A DNA stretch of 64,000 nt from assembly GCA_964567485.1 (NCBI GenBank), contig CAZMMX010000014.1:1-64000 (forward strand). The letters are read 5' to 3'. The notes under the pieces were generated by a model. That model worked only from the letters and a program-made list of their open reading frames with translations, searched no databases and was not told the origin of the DNA. The stretch is from UBA1413 sp964567485. Lineage in GTDB: Bacteria; Bacteroidota; Bacteroidia; Bacteroidales; Prolixibacteraceae. This document shows, in pieces, positions 54,765 through 63,411 of this stretch; position 1 is the first letter of the stretch, and the number at the start of each line of letters is the position of its first letter. Position numbers and translations under genes: made by a program.

Positions 54765-55901
54765 ATGGAACTTTTCGACGTATATCAGCTTCTTGAGGTC
54801 ACCCCGGTACGAGCTTCAGGGTGTACGGTTTGGGATGACCACGGAACCTCCTACCTCGACTTGTACGGAGGCCATGCCGTGATCTCCATCGGGCACACCC
54901 ATCCCCGTTATGTGGAGAGAATCACCGGCCAGCTCGGGAAGATAGGTTTTTACTCCAACTCGGTGCAGAACCCCCTGCAGCAGGAGTTGGCCGACCGGCT
55001 GGGCGCCCTCTGCGGCTATCCCGACTACCAGCTTTTCCTGTGCAACTCAGGAGCTGAGGCCAATGAGAATGCCATCAAGCTGGCTTCTTTTGTCACCGGC
55101 CGGAAGAAGTTTATCGCCTTCAGCAGCGGCTTTCATGGCCGCACCTCGGCTGCCGTGGCCCTCACCGACAATCCCCGGATCGTAGCTCCCGTGAACCTGA
55201 CAGAGAATGCCCTGATCCTCCCCTTCAACGATGTGGAAGCCGTCAGAGAGGCCTTCCGGGAGCATGACATTGCCGGTGTTTTGGTGGAGGGAATCCAGGG
55301 TATCGGAGGTATCCGCCTGCCTGCACCGGGTTTCCTGGCTGAACTCAAAAGGCTATGCCGGGACCATGGGGCCCTTTTGATCCTCGACGAAATCCAAAGT
55401 GGCTATGGCCGCACCGGGAAATTCTTCGCCCATCAGCACGACGGGGTGCAGCCCGACATCATTACCATGGCCAAGGGCATGGGAAACGGATTTCCCATCG
55501 GAGGAGTGCTGATATCTCCGGAAATAACAGCCTATCACGGCATGCTGGGCACTACCTTCGGGGGCAGCCACCTGGCATGCGCGGCAGCCATCGCCGTACT
55601 GGAGGTCATGGAAGAGGAAAACCTCATCGCCAACGCCGCCAGGGTGGGAAGTTACCTGATCGAAAAGCTGCTCACCACCAAGGATCTCTATACGGTCAGG
55701 GGGCGGGGGCTGATGACAGGCATCGAATTTCCCGGCCCGGTAAAACCCATCAGGGAAAAACTGCTCAAGGAACATCACATCTTCACGGGATTCAGCGGCA
55801 CCAACACCATCAGACTGCTCCCTCCCCTCTCCCTGACCATCGACGAGGCCACCCATTTTACAGAGGCCTTCTTTTCCGTGGCGGAAGAGCGCTCTGCATA
55901 G
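54765..55901 (+). CDS. argD: N-acylornithine aminotransferase
   Basis: 378 residues, a class III PLP aminotransferase that converts the N-acylglutamate semialdehyde to N-acylornithine. PLP-site features are 'FLCNSGAEANENAIKLA' (phosphate loop), 'LLILDEIQSGYGRTGKFFA' and the Schiff-base Lys in 'ITMAKGMGNGFPIGG'. 'FIAFSSGFHGRTSAAVALTD' is conserved. It ends 112 bases before proC. Confidence 0.95.
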   Translation: MELFDVYQLLEVTPVRASGCTVWDDHGTSYLDLYGGHAVISIGHTHPRYVERITGQLGKIGFYSNSVQNPLQQELADRLGALCGYPDYQLFLCNSGAEANENAIKLASFVTGRKKFIAFSSGFHGRTSAAVALTDNPRIVAPVNLTENALILPFNDVEAVREAFREHDIAGVLVEGIQGIGGIRLPAPGFLAELKRLCRDHGALLILDEIQSGYGRTGKFFAHQHDGVQPDIITMAKGMGNGFPIGGVLISPEITAYHGMLGTTFGGSHLACAAAIAVLEVMEEENLIANAARVGSYLIEKLLTTKDLYTVRGRGLMTGIEFPGPVKPIREKLLKEHHIFTGFSGTNTIRLLPPLSLTIDEATHFTEAFFSVAEERSA

Positions 55902-55919
55902 ATCATCAGAGAAAAAGGC

Positions 55920-56015
55920 TTATCTTACGAAAAAAAACAGGATAACCACCAAAGCGGAAAACACCGTGGTCATCACGGGAATTCCGTGAAAGAGAAAATA
56001 TAACACCAAGCCCAT
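55920..56015 (-). CDS. Candidate small antisense hydrophobic ORF (31 residues)
   Basis: In the argD-proC gap the minus strand encodes 'MGLVLYFLFHGIPVMTTVF' continuing 'SALVVILFFFVR' and TAA. An in-frame ATG at 56036 would add seven hydrophobic residues. It would be a single membrane helix. There is no promoter or ribosome site that I can support, and the eight-base A-run on the plus strand makes some of this by composition. Probably chance; recorded for completeness. Confidence 0.12.
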   Translation of the reverse strand: MGLVLYFLFHGIPVMTTVFSALVVILFFFVR

Positions 56016-56823
56016 GAACAACAAGAGGATAACCATTATCGGAGGGGGCAACCTGGGGAGTGCCATTGCCGAGGGACTGATCAATTCGGGGGAAGTGGTT
56101 CCCGGAAATCTGACGGTGACGCGCCGCAGGGTTGAGTTACTTCAAAAACTCAGGGATAAGGGGGTGGTCACCACCTCCGGCAATGCAGGAGCAGTAAAGG
56201 ATGCCGACATGGTGTTGCTGGCGGTCAAGCCATACCAGGTGATGGAAATTCTGGGAGAGATCATTCCCCACCTGGGTGATGAAACGCTTCTCATTTCTAT
56301 GGTGGCGGGGGTGGAACTCCGCGAGCTTTCGGAGATTACCGGTGGTAAGTTTGCCCTTTTCCGGGCGATGCCCAATACCGCTATCGCCCTCAGGGAGTCG
56401 ATGACGCTGATATCCACCAACGGAAGCGGGGAAAAGCACAAGCAAGAGGTGGTAGCCCTTTTCGAAAAGATGGGAAAGACCGCGGTGATCCCCGACGAGC
56501 TGATGGCGGCGGCCACGGTACTGGCCTCGTGCGGTATCGCCTATGCCCTGCGTTACATCCGCGCCGCCATGCAGGGAGGCGTGGAGATAGGCTTCGGCGC
56601 CGAACTGGCACAGTTCATCACGGCCCAGACCGTTCTGGGCGCTGCCCGCCTGGTCCTCGAATCGGGGAACCACCCCGAAAAAGAAATCGACAAGGTCACC
56701 ACTCCCCGGGGAGTCACCATCACGGGCCTTAACGAAATGGAAAACAAGGGATTCAGCGCCTCCCTCATCCAGGGATTGCTGGTCTCGTATAAGAAAATTG
56801 AAAAACTGGAAAATCCCGGATAA
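56014..56823 (+). CDS. proC: Pyrroline-5-carboxylate reductase
   Basis: 269 residues. Last step of proline synthesis, NAD(P)H-dependent. Rossmann motif 'ITIIGGGNLGSAIAEGLINS', 'DMVLLAVKPYQVMEIL', and the C-terminal signature 'VTTPRGVTITGLNEMENKG'. Its stop codon shares one base with the proB start. Confidence 0.96.
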   Translation: MNNKRITIIGGGNLGSAIAEGLINSGEVVPGNLTVTRRRVELLQKLRDKGVVTTSGNAGAVKDADMVLLAVKPYQVMEILGEIIPHLGDETLLISMVAGVELRELSEITGGKFALFRAMPNTAIALRESMTLISTNGSGEKHKQEVVALFEKMGKTAVIPDELMAAATVLASCGIAYALRYIRAAMQGGVEIGFGAELAQFITAQTVLGAARLVLESGNHPEKEIDKVTTPRGVTITGLNEMENKGFSASLIQGLLVSYKKIEKLENPG

Positions 56824-57917
56824 TGGCATTGCGCTACAGGAAAATCACCGTCAAGGCAGGGAGTAATCTCCTGGCCAGGGAGGATGGCACCCTTCATGTG
56901 GCCAGAATTGCCCATTTGGTGGAGCAGATTGCCGCCCTCAGGCAGCAGGGAGTGGAAGTGGTGCTGGTCTCTTCGGGAGCCGTGGCTGCCGGAAAAGCCA
57001 TTCTCACCCCCTCCCGCAAAACCGACGCCGTGTCGGCACGGCAGCTGTGGGCGGCCCTGGGACAGGTGAAACTGATGGGACGCTATTCCGACTTCTTCAG
57101 GGAGTACGGACAGGTGTGCGCCCAGGTGCTCCTCACCAAGGAGAATTTCTCGAGCCGCACCCACTACCTGAACATGAAAAACTGCATCACCACCCTCCTC
57201 GAAAACGGGGTGATCCCTATTGTGAATGAGAACGACACCATTTCGGTGACCGAGCTGATGTTCACCGACAACGACGAGCTGTCGGGACTGATGGCCACTC
57301 TGGCCGGCAGTGAGGCGCTGATCATCCTGAGCAATGTTGACGGGGTATATGACGGAGATCCCTCCGATCCGGCCTCGCGGGTGATTTCGGTGATCAGCAG
57401 TGACCTCAATGACGAGGCGATCCACATTTCGGGGGAGATGTCGGGATTTGGCCGTGGCGGCATGAAAACCAAGCTCCGTATTGCCCGCAAATCGGCCGAT
57501 AGTGGCATCGCCGTCCACGTGGCCAACGGAAACCGCCTCAACATCCTCGCCGACATCATGGATACCGGCAAGGAGGTGCCTCATACCTATTTCGTACCCG
57601 GAAAGAAAAGCGTTTCCGGGGTCAAAAACTGGATTGCCCATTCGGGCTCCTTTGCCAAGGCCATCGTCACCGTCAACCAGGGAGCCGCCCGGGCCCTGCG
57701 CTCCGACAAGGCTGTCAGCCTCCTACCCGTAGGGGTGGTCTCCGTTGAGGGAGATTTCAAGAGTGGTGACCTGTTGCGCATCGTCGATGAAGAAGGCCAG
57801 CACGTAGGATTAGGGAAAGCGCGCTTCAGTTCCGACCGGCTGGAAAGGGAGAAAGACACCCTCCACCAACAGCCCCTGATCCATTACGACTACCTCTATA
57901 TTAATAACGAAAAATAA
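56823..57917 (+). CDS. proB: Glutamate 5-kinase
   Basis: 364 residues. Phosphorylates glutamate for proline synthesis. The kinase domain has 'KITVKAGSNLL', 'VEVVLVSSGAVAAGKAIL', 'PIVNENDTISVTELMFTDND' and 'GRGGMKTKLRIARKSADSG'. The C-terminal PUA domain (from about 275) is present ('VGVVSVEGDFKSGDLLRIVD'). In other bacteria proline inhibits this step. Seven bases before proA. Confidence 0.97.
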   Translation: MALRYRKITVKAGSNLLAREDGTLHVARIAHLVEQIAALRQQGVEVVLVSSGAVAAGKAILTPSRKTDAVSARQLWAALGQVKLMGRYSDFFREYGQVCAQVLLTKENFSSRTHYLNMKNCITTLLENGVIPIVNENDTISVTELMFTDNDELSGLMATLAGSEALIILSNVDGVYDGDPSDPASRVISVISSDLNDEAIHISGEMSGFGRGGMKTKLRIARKSADSGIAVHVANGNRLNILADIMDTGKEVPHTYFVPGKKSVSGVKNWIAHSGSFAKAIVTVNQGAARALRSDKAVSLLPVGVVSVEGDFKSGDLLRIVDEEGQHVGLGKARFSSDRLEREKDTLHQQPLIHYDYLYINNEK

Positions 57918-57923
57918 CCGGCC

Positions 57924-59171
57924 ATGGATATCCTGCCTCTCCTGAAAGAATCGCGACAGGCGGCATCGCGTCTTCCCCTCATGGCGGAAGGAAAGGTCAC
58001 CGCTCTGCTCTATGACCTGGCTGATGCGGCGGAAAGGGAGATCCCCTTTATTCTGGAAGAAAACCAGAAGGACCTGGAAAGGATGGATCCCGGAGATCCG
58101 CGTTATGACAGGCTCCGCCTCACTCCGGAGAGGATCAGGGGCATTGCCGGCGACATCCGTCAGGTGGCCGGCTTACCCTCTCCCCTGGGAGAACTCCTGT
58201 CGGAGCACACCCGCCCCGACGGACTAAAAATCAGCAGGATAACGGTTCCCTTCGGAGTCATTGGCATCATCTATGAAGCACGGCCCAATGTGACTTTCGA
58301 TGTCTTTGCCCTCTGTCTGAAGTCAGGGAATGGCTGCATTCTGAAAGGAGGCAGTGATGCCGTTTTTTCAAACGGCGCTATTCTTGCTGTGATCAGGGAA
58401 ATCCTCGGGAAGCATGGTTTTCCGGCGGAGGTGGTCACCCTTCTTCCGGCAGGCCGGGAGGAGACCCTTCAGATGATGACTGCCCGGGACTATATCGATC
58501 TGATCATTCCCCGGGGCAGCCAGGGACTGATCGACTTTGTGAGGCAGACGGCCACGGTGCCGGTGATAGAGACGGGAGCGGGAATCTGCCACACCTATTT
58601 TGACAGGGACGGCGACACGGAAGCCGGAGCGGCCATAGTCCTCAATGCCAAGACCCGCCGGCCTTCGGTATGTAATGCCCTCGACTGCCTGGTGATCCAC
58701 GGCGACCGGTTGGGGGACCTCCCCCGTCTGACTGCGGCTCTGGCAGAAAAGGGGGTGGTGCTCTACGCCGACGCCTCGTCGTATGCAGCCCTGAAGGGCC
58801 ATTATCCCCCTGACCTTCTGGAAAAGGCCACACCCGAATCTTACGGCACCGAATTTCTCTCGCTGAAAATGGCCATAAAAAGCGTGGGTTCCCTCGACGA
58901 AGCGTTGGAACACATTGCCCGCTACAGCTCACGGCACAGTGAGGCTATCGTGACCGGCAACCAGGAGACCGCGGCCCGGTTTCAGCAACTGGTCGACGCA
59001 GCAGTGGTCTATGTCAACGCCTCTACAGCATTTACCGATGGGGCACAATTTGGCCTGGGCGCCGAAATCGGCATCAGCACCCAGAAACTGCACGCCCGGG
59101 GCCCTATGGCCCTGAAAGAACTCACCACTTACAAATGGATGGTCACCGGAAACGGACACATCAGACCATGA
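57924..59171 (+). CDS. proA: Gamma-glutamyl phosphate reductase
   Basis: 415 residues, an aldehyde-dehydrogenase-fold enzyme. 'RITVPFGVIGIIYEARPNVT' and 'KSGNGCILKGGSDAVFSN' are the cofactor region. 'KTRRPSVCNALDCLVIH' carries the catalytic Cys (about 252). The C-terminus 'GLGAEIGISTQKLHARGPMA' is diagnostic. Works with ProB on a labile acyl phosphate. Confidence 0.97.
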   Translation: MDILPLLKESRQAASRLPLMAEGKVTALLYDLADAAEREIPFILEENQKDLERMDPGDPRYDRLRLTPERIRGIAGDIRQVAGLPSPLGELLSEHTRPDGLKISRITVPFGVIGIIYEARPNVTFDVFALCLKSGNGCILKGGSDAVFSNGAILAVIREILGKHGFPAEVVTLLPAGREETLQMMTARDYIDLIIPRGSQGLIDFVRQTATVPVIETGAGICHTYFDRDGDTEAGAAIVLNAKTRRPSVCNALDCLVIHGDRLGDLPRLTAALAEKGVVLYADASSYAALKGHYPPDLLEKATPESYGTEFLSLKMAIKSVGSLDEALEHIARYSSRHSEAIVTGNQETAARFQQLVDAAVVYVNASTAFTDGAQFGLGAEIGISTQKLHARGPMALKELTTYKWMVTGNGHIRP

Positions 59172-59183
59172 AAACCGGAACTT

Positions 59184-59201
59184 CGGGATGATATCATCCC
59201 G
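59184..59201. repeat. Perfect 18-bp palindrome after proA
   Basis: CGGGATGATATCATCCCG is its own reverse complement without a loop. It sits 12 bases after the proA stop and 73 bases before argF'. A dimeric protein-binding site is possible; no T-run follows. Confidence 0.6.
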
Positions 59202-59273
59202 TGATGCACCCTAACGAGGCAGCACCACGATCACGATTTTTAAACCCTTTAATGAATAATTAACCAGTCAACG

Positions 59274-60224
59274 ATGAGACATTTCACTTCAGTACACGAC
59301 ATCCCCGACCTGCGCAAAGCTCTGGAAACCGCTTACGACGTTAAAAAAAATCCATTTGCCTATTCCCATCTGGGAAAGAACAAAACGATGGTCCTGATTT
59401 TCTTTAATTCGAGCCTGCGGACCCGGCTGAGTACCCAAAAGGCAGCCATGAACCTGGGCATGAACACCATGGTTCTGAATGTCAACGAAGAGGGATGGCA
59501 GCTGGAAACAGAACTGGGAGTGGTGATGGACGGGAACAAGCCGGAACATCTGAGGGAAGCAGTGCCGGTAATTGGCTCCTATTGTGATATTATCGGGGTG
59601 CGCTCCTTTGCCCGGTTTGAGAGCAGGGAAGACGACTACAGGGAGAAGATCCTTAACCAGTTTATTGACTATGCCGGGGTTCCCATCGTCAGCATGGAGG
59701 CAGCCACGCGACACCCGTTGCAGAGTTTTGCCGATCTGATGACCATCGAAGAGCTGAAAACCAGGGAGCGGCCAAAGGTGGTTCTCACCTGGGCGCCCCA
59801 TCCGAAGGCCCTGCCTCAGGCCGTGGCCAACTCCTTTGTGGAATGGATGCACCAGACCGATTATGAACTGGTGGTCACCCATCCCGAAGGGTATGAGCTG
59901 GCCCCCGCATTTATGGAGGGAGTCCCCGTGGAGTATGACCAGAAAAAAGCCTTCCGCGATGCCGACTTCATCTATGCCAAAAACTGGGCTTCCTATACCC
60001 ATTATGGGGAGGTCCTTTCGAAAGATATGAACTGGACCGTTGATGCCCACAAAATGGCACTTACCCGTAATGCCCGTTTTATGCATTGCCTTCCCGTTCG
60101 CCGGAACATGATCGTCACCGACGAGGTGATCGACAGTGCAGCTTCGGTGGTGATCCAGGAAGCAGCCAACCGCGAGTGGTCGGCAATGGCCGTTCTGAAA
60201 ATGATTCTGGAAAACAACCCCTGA
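59274..60224 (+). CDS. argF': N-succinyl-L-ornithine transcarbamylase (ArgF' type)
   Basis: 316 residues. Transcarbamylase fold with carbamoyl-phosphate loop 'FFNSSLRTRLSTQKAAMNLG', 'EAATRHPLQSFADLMTIEEL', and 'FMHCLPVRRNMIVTDEVIDS', a block typical of the acylornithine class rather than classical OTCases. Residue 90 is Pro in 'DGNKPEHLREAVPV'. In this family Pro90 marks the succinylornithine enzyme of Bacteroides and Glu92 the acetylornithine enzyme of Xanthomonas, and swapping them swaps specificity. It should therefore make N-succinylcitrulline from carbamoyl phosphate supplied by CarAB. Last gene of the arginine-proline run. Confidence 0.93.
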   Translation: MRHFTSVHDIPDLRKALETAYDVKKNPFAYSHLGKNKTMVLIFFNSSLRTRLSTQKAAMNLGMNTMVLNVNEEGWQLETELGVVMDGNKPEHLREAVPVIGSYCDIIGVRSFARFESREDDYREKILNQFIDYAGVPIVSMEAATRHPLQSFADLMTIEELKTRERPKVVLTWAPHPKALPQAVANSFVEWMHQTDYELVVTHPEGYELAPAFMEGVPVEYDQKKAFRDADFIYAKNWASYTHYGEVLSKDMNWTVDAHKMALTRNARFMHCLPVRRNMIVTDEVIDSAASVVIQEAANREWSAMAVLKMILENNP

Positions 60225-60312
60225 TTCTCCAGGGAATCACCGGTGGGGGCGCCTGTAAAGTCATGAAATGACATCGTGGGGCGATTCCCCGACAGGGGAT
60301 CTGTGAAATTTC

Positions 60313-60320
60313 TATCTTTG
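60313..60320 (+). promoter_or_regulatory. Candidate -7 element (TATCTTTG) for hisA-hisF-hisIE
   Basis: An exact TAnnTTTG match 33 bases before the hisA start, in the 128-base gap after argF'. No clear -33 element. It suggests the his genes can be transcribed apart from the arginine operon. Confidence 0.45.
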
Positions 60321-60352
60321 GGGCCTCGGAAACCCGATCCGGGAAAAAGATC

Positions 60353-61111
60353 ATGAAAAAAACGGAAATCATACCAGCCCTTGACATTCTGGGAGGCAAG
60401 TGTGTCAGGTTGTCGCAAGGCGATTATGCGCGCTCGACGGTTTACAACAGTGACCCTGTCGAGGTGGCCATGATGTTTGAAGATGCCGGTATCAGAAGGC
60501 TTCACCTGGTAGACCTCGACGGTGCCCGGGAAAAGCATATTGTTAACCATGGCGTTTTGGAAAGGATAGCCTTAAAAACCCGGTTGACCATTGATTTCGG
60601 CGGGGGACTAAAAAGCGATGAGGATCTCCGCATCGCCTTTGAAAGTGGTGCCGCCATGGTGACCGGAGGCAGCATCGCCGTCAGGGATCCGGAGCTTTTT
60701 CTGGGGTGGTTAACCCGGCACGGTTCTGAGAGGATTATCCTGGGCGCCGATGCCAGGGAGGGAAAAATTGCCGTGAGTGGATGGCAGGAGGAGTCTGAAA
60801 TGGGGGTCATCCCCTTCATCAGCGAATGGGTGGGCAAAGGGATCCAAAAAGTGATCTCTACCGATATTGCCAGGGATGGCATGATGACAGGGCCCTCGCT
60901 GGAACAGTACCGCGACATCCTGACCCACTTTCCCGGGCTGGGCCTCATCGCCAGTGGAGGAATCTCCTCGATGGAGGATATCATCGCCCTCACGGAAGCC
61001 GGCGTTCCGGGAGCTATCACCGGAAAGGCCATTTACGAAGGAAAAATCCTGCTGAAGGAGATCTATAATTATAATAAATCGGAAACTCCACAAGGTCCTG
61101 AAAGATACTGA
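60353..61111 (+). CDS. hisA: ProFAR isomerase
   Basis: 252 residues. (Beta/alpha)8 barrel that isomerises ProFAR to PRFAR in histidine synthesis. 'IIPALDILGGKCVRLSQGDY' carries the catalytic Asp, 'LVDLDGAREKHIVN' and 'DFGGGLKSDEDLRIA' the phosphate sites, and 'VISTDIARDGMMTGPSLEQY' the second catalytic Asp. hisH, usually next to hisA, is not upstream. Confidence 0.95.
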   Translation: MKKTEIIPALDILGGKCVRLSQGDYARSTVYNSDPVEVAMMFEDAGIRRLHLVDLDGAREKHIVNHGVLERIALKTRLTIDFGGGLKSDEDLRIAFESGAAMVTGGSIAVRDPELFLGWLTRHGSERIILGADAREGKIAVSGWQEESEMGVIPFISEWVGKGIQKVISTDIARDGMMTGPSLEQYRDILTHFPGLGLIASGGISSMEDIIALTEAGVPGAITGKAIYEGKILLKEIYNYNKSETPQGPERY

Positions 61112-61152
61112 ACCGTCAGGCCATCGGTGAATGCCGCGTTAAAAGGAATATC

Positions 61153-61908
61153 ATGTTAGCTAAAAGGATCATACCCTGTCTTGATATAAAGGATGGCCAA
61201 ACGGTCAAGGGGATACGCTTTGTAGAGATCCGGGAGGTGGGGGACCCTGTGGAGCTGGGAGCCTGGTACGCCTCTCAGGGGGCCGATGAACTTGTTTTTC
61301 TCGACATCACGGCCACCCATGAAGGGCGCAAGACCTTCACGGGACTGGTGAAGAGGATTGCCCGGGAGATCAACATTCCCTTTACCGTAGGAGGGGGCAT
61401 CAGTGAATTACGCGATGCCGGGGAACTGCTGGCAGCGGGAGCCGACAAAATCAGCATCAACTCTTCAGCGGTCAGGGATCCCCGGTTGATCGATGACCTG
61501 GCCTCTCACTTCGGGAGTCAGTTCGTGGTGCTGGCCATCGATGCCAGGGGCGATGAACAGGGGCACTGGACCGTGACCGTCAATGGAGGACGCATTCCCA
61601 CCGAAAGGGAGCTTTTCTCATGGGCACAGGAGGGAGAACGGCGGGGAGCCGGCGAGATCCTCTTCACCTCGATGAACCATGACGGCACCAAAAACGGATT
61701 TGCCTGCAGGGAACTGGCCCAACTGTCCGACATGCTCACCATTCCCCTCATTGCCTCGGGAGGTGCCGGGACCATGGAACATTTCGCTGACGTCTTCACC
61801 CTGGGAAAGGCAGATGCCGGACTGGCAGCCAGCATCTTCCACTACCGGGAGATCGCCATCCCCGACCTGAAGGCCTACCTCCGTGATCAGGGAATCACCG
61901 TCAGATAA
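61153..61908 (+). CDS. hisF: Imidazole glycerol phosphate synthase, cyclase subunit
   Basis: 251 residues. Barrel subunit that takes ammonia from HisH and converts PRFAR to IGP and AICAR. 'RIIPCLDIKDGQTVKGIRFV' with the catalytic Asp, 'LVFLDITATHEGRKTF', 'PFTVGGGISELRDAGELLAA' and 'LIASGGAGTMEHFADVF' are all present. Its HisH partner is not in the window. Confidence 0.97.
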   Translation: MLAKRIIPCLDIKDGQTVKGIRFVEIREVGDPVELGAWYASQGADELVFLDITATHEGRKTFTGLVKRIAREINIPFTVGGGISELRDAGELLAAGADKISINSSAVRDPRLIDDLASHFGSQFVVLAIDARGDEQGHWTVTVNGGRIPTERELFSWAQEGERRGAGEILFTSMNHDGTKNGFACRELAQLSDMLTIPLIASGGAGTMEHFADVFTLGKADAGLAASIFHYREIAIPDLKAYLRDQGITVR

Positions 61909-61957
61909 AGCTGCAGACCAGAGATTAAGAGACCATAAACAGTTAATAATAATGCAC

Positions 61958-62575
61958 ATGGAAAAGATAAAAGAGACCATCGCCCCTGATTTTTCGAAAC
62001 TTAACGGTCTGGTGCCGGCGGTTATCCAGGATAATACCACCCTGAAGGTGCTGATGCTGGGATTTATGAATGAGGAGGCCTGGAGGAAGACCGAGGAGAC
62101 TGGCAGGGTCACTTTTTTCAGCCGCAGCCGCAACAGGCTATGGACCAAGGGAGAGGAAAGCGGCAATTTTCTGGAGGTTACCGAAATCCTTTCTGACTGT
62201 GACAATGACACCTTGCTGATCAAGGTTAACCCCGCCGGTCCGGTATGCCACACCGGTGCCGATACCTGTTGGGATGAGGTCAATGAGGAGAGCGACCTCC
62301 TTTTTCTGGAGTATCTGCAGGACCTGGTCGACGAACGGAAAAGGGAGATGCCCGAAGGCTCATACACGACTTCTTTATTCCGGGAGGGAACCCGGCGAAT
62401 CGCCCAGAAAGTGGGGGAAGAAGCCGTGGAAACCATCCTGGGGGCCATGTCGGGCGACGATGAGAATTTCCTGTATGAGGGAGCCGACCTCCTTTACCAC
62501 CTGATTGTACTCCTTTCCCAAAAAGGATACAGGATCGAAGATCTGGCGGCAGAACTGAAAAAAAGGCACCGGTAG
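61958..62575 (+). CDS. hisIE: Bifunctional phosphoribosyl-AMP cyclohydrolase / phosphoribosyl-ATP pyrophosphatase
   Basis: 205 residues from the ATG at 61958 ('MEKIKETIAPDFSKLNG'); 61952 is an alternative, and the GTG at 61883 overlaps hisF and is unlikely. The N-terminal cyclohydrolase domain has 'FMNEEAWRKTEETGRVTFFS', 'RSRNRLWTKGEESGNFLEV', and metal Cys residues in 'PAGPVCHTGADTCW'. The C-terminal pyrophosphatase domain from about 110 has 'AQKVGEEAVETILGAMSGDD' and 'FLYEGADLLYHLIVLL'. Steps 2 and 3 of histidine synthesis. Confidence 0.95.
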   Translation: MEKIKETIAPDFSKLNGLVPAVIQDNTTLKVLMLGFMNEEAWRKTEETGRVTFFSRSRNRLWTKGEESGNFLEVTEILSDCDNDTLLIKVNPAGPVCHTGADTCWDEVNEESDLLFLEYLQDLVDERKREMPEGSYTTSLFREGTRRIAQKVGEEAVETILGAMSGDDENFLYEGADLLYHLIVLLSQKGYRIEDLAAELKKRHR

Positions 62576-62710
62576 ACCAAACGGTATTTTATAAAACATG
62601 GTTGCAAAACATATCTCGGTCGCGTGTATAACATCTCCGCAGGGGAGGTAATTTGATATTTTTTTCTGACATTTAGCAGGAAATTAATATCTTATTAAAG
62701 AACCTGAATT

Positions 62711-63394
62711 ATGGAATCGAAAAATCTGTGTCCGTCGACAACCGCAACCATCTTCGCCTGTCAGTCGATCGTCAATTCATTTGCCGAGAATATTTACGAG
62801 CTAGCACACATACGTAAAGAGTGGAATGTTGCCTATGCCCATTCCCTCAAAAAGGAGGCCCAGGAGATTGTAGACAAGATGGCCGCAACGGGAAACATCA
62901 AAGCCACCCTTGAGAAGTTGAAGGTATGGCGGGAGCTGATGATTTCCGCACTGACCGATATCGGGATAATCAGGGCATCAGTGAAGAACGACTACAAGAA
63001 CGACAAACCGTTTCAGAAGGAGTTCTACCAGGTCCTGGGATACAACGACTTTTTCAGTGATTCCAAGAATGGTGATCACTACAGCATGTTTAGGTTCGTG
63101 AAGGTATTTGCTGAAAATCTGACTCCGGAACTCAGGGAAAAGATCCTGGCCGGCGGTCTCGACCCCCACATTCTGGACAGGGTCCTGCAAACAGCAGGCG
63201 AGCTGGAGAATTTCTCTGAGTGTTTCTCGCTGATGAACGATGCGGGGGTCCTTTCCGAAGAGGAACAGGAGAAAATCGAACGTTTATACAGCGAGGTAAG
63301 AGATATCAGCCGCATCGCCACAGCGTACTTCTATTTTGATCCCCAAAAAAGGGAAGCCTTCAATTTCTTCAAGGCATTGCGTAACCTGAGGTAA
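62711..63394 (+). CDS. Hypothetical protein, 227 residues, soluble and helical
   Basis: I do not recognise a family. There is no signal peptide and no membrane segment. It is rich in charged amphipathic helices ('AQEIVDKMAATGNIKATLEK', 'VLSEEEQEKIERLYSEVRDI') with three Cys (positions 7, 17 and about 178). The ATG at 62711 follows an AT-rich stretch that could hold a promoter, but no clear TAnnTTTG is present. It is convergent with the DUF4494 gene, 17 bases away, and stands apart from the his genes (135-base gap). Base use is like its neighbours, so no sign of transfer. Confidence 0.7.
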   Translation: MESKNLCPSTTATIFACQSIVNSFAENIYELAHIRKEWNVAYAHSLKKEAQEIVDKMAATGNIKATLEKLKVWRELMISALTDIGIIRASVKNDYKNDKPFQKEFYQVLGYNDFFSDSKNGDHYSMFRFVKVFAENLTPELREKILAGGLDPHILDRVLQTAGELENFSECFSLMNDAGVLSEEEQEKIERLYSEVRDISRIATAYFYFDPQKREAFNFFKALRNLR

Positions 63395-63411
63395 AGTGAC
63401 CAACAGGGTCG

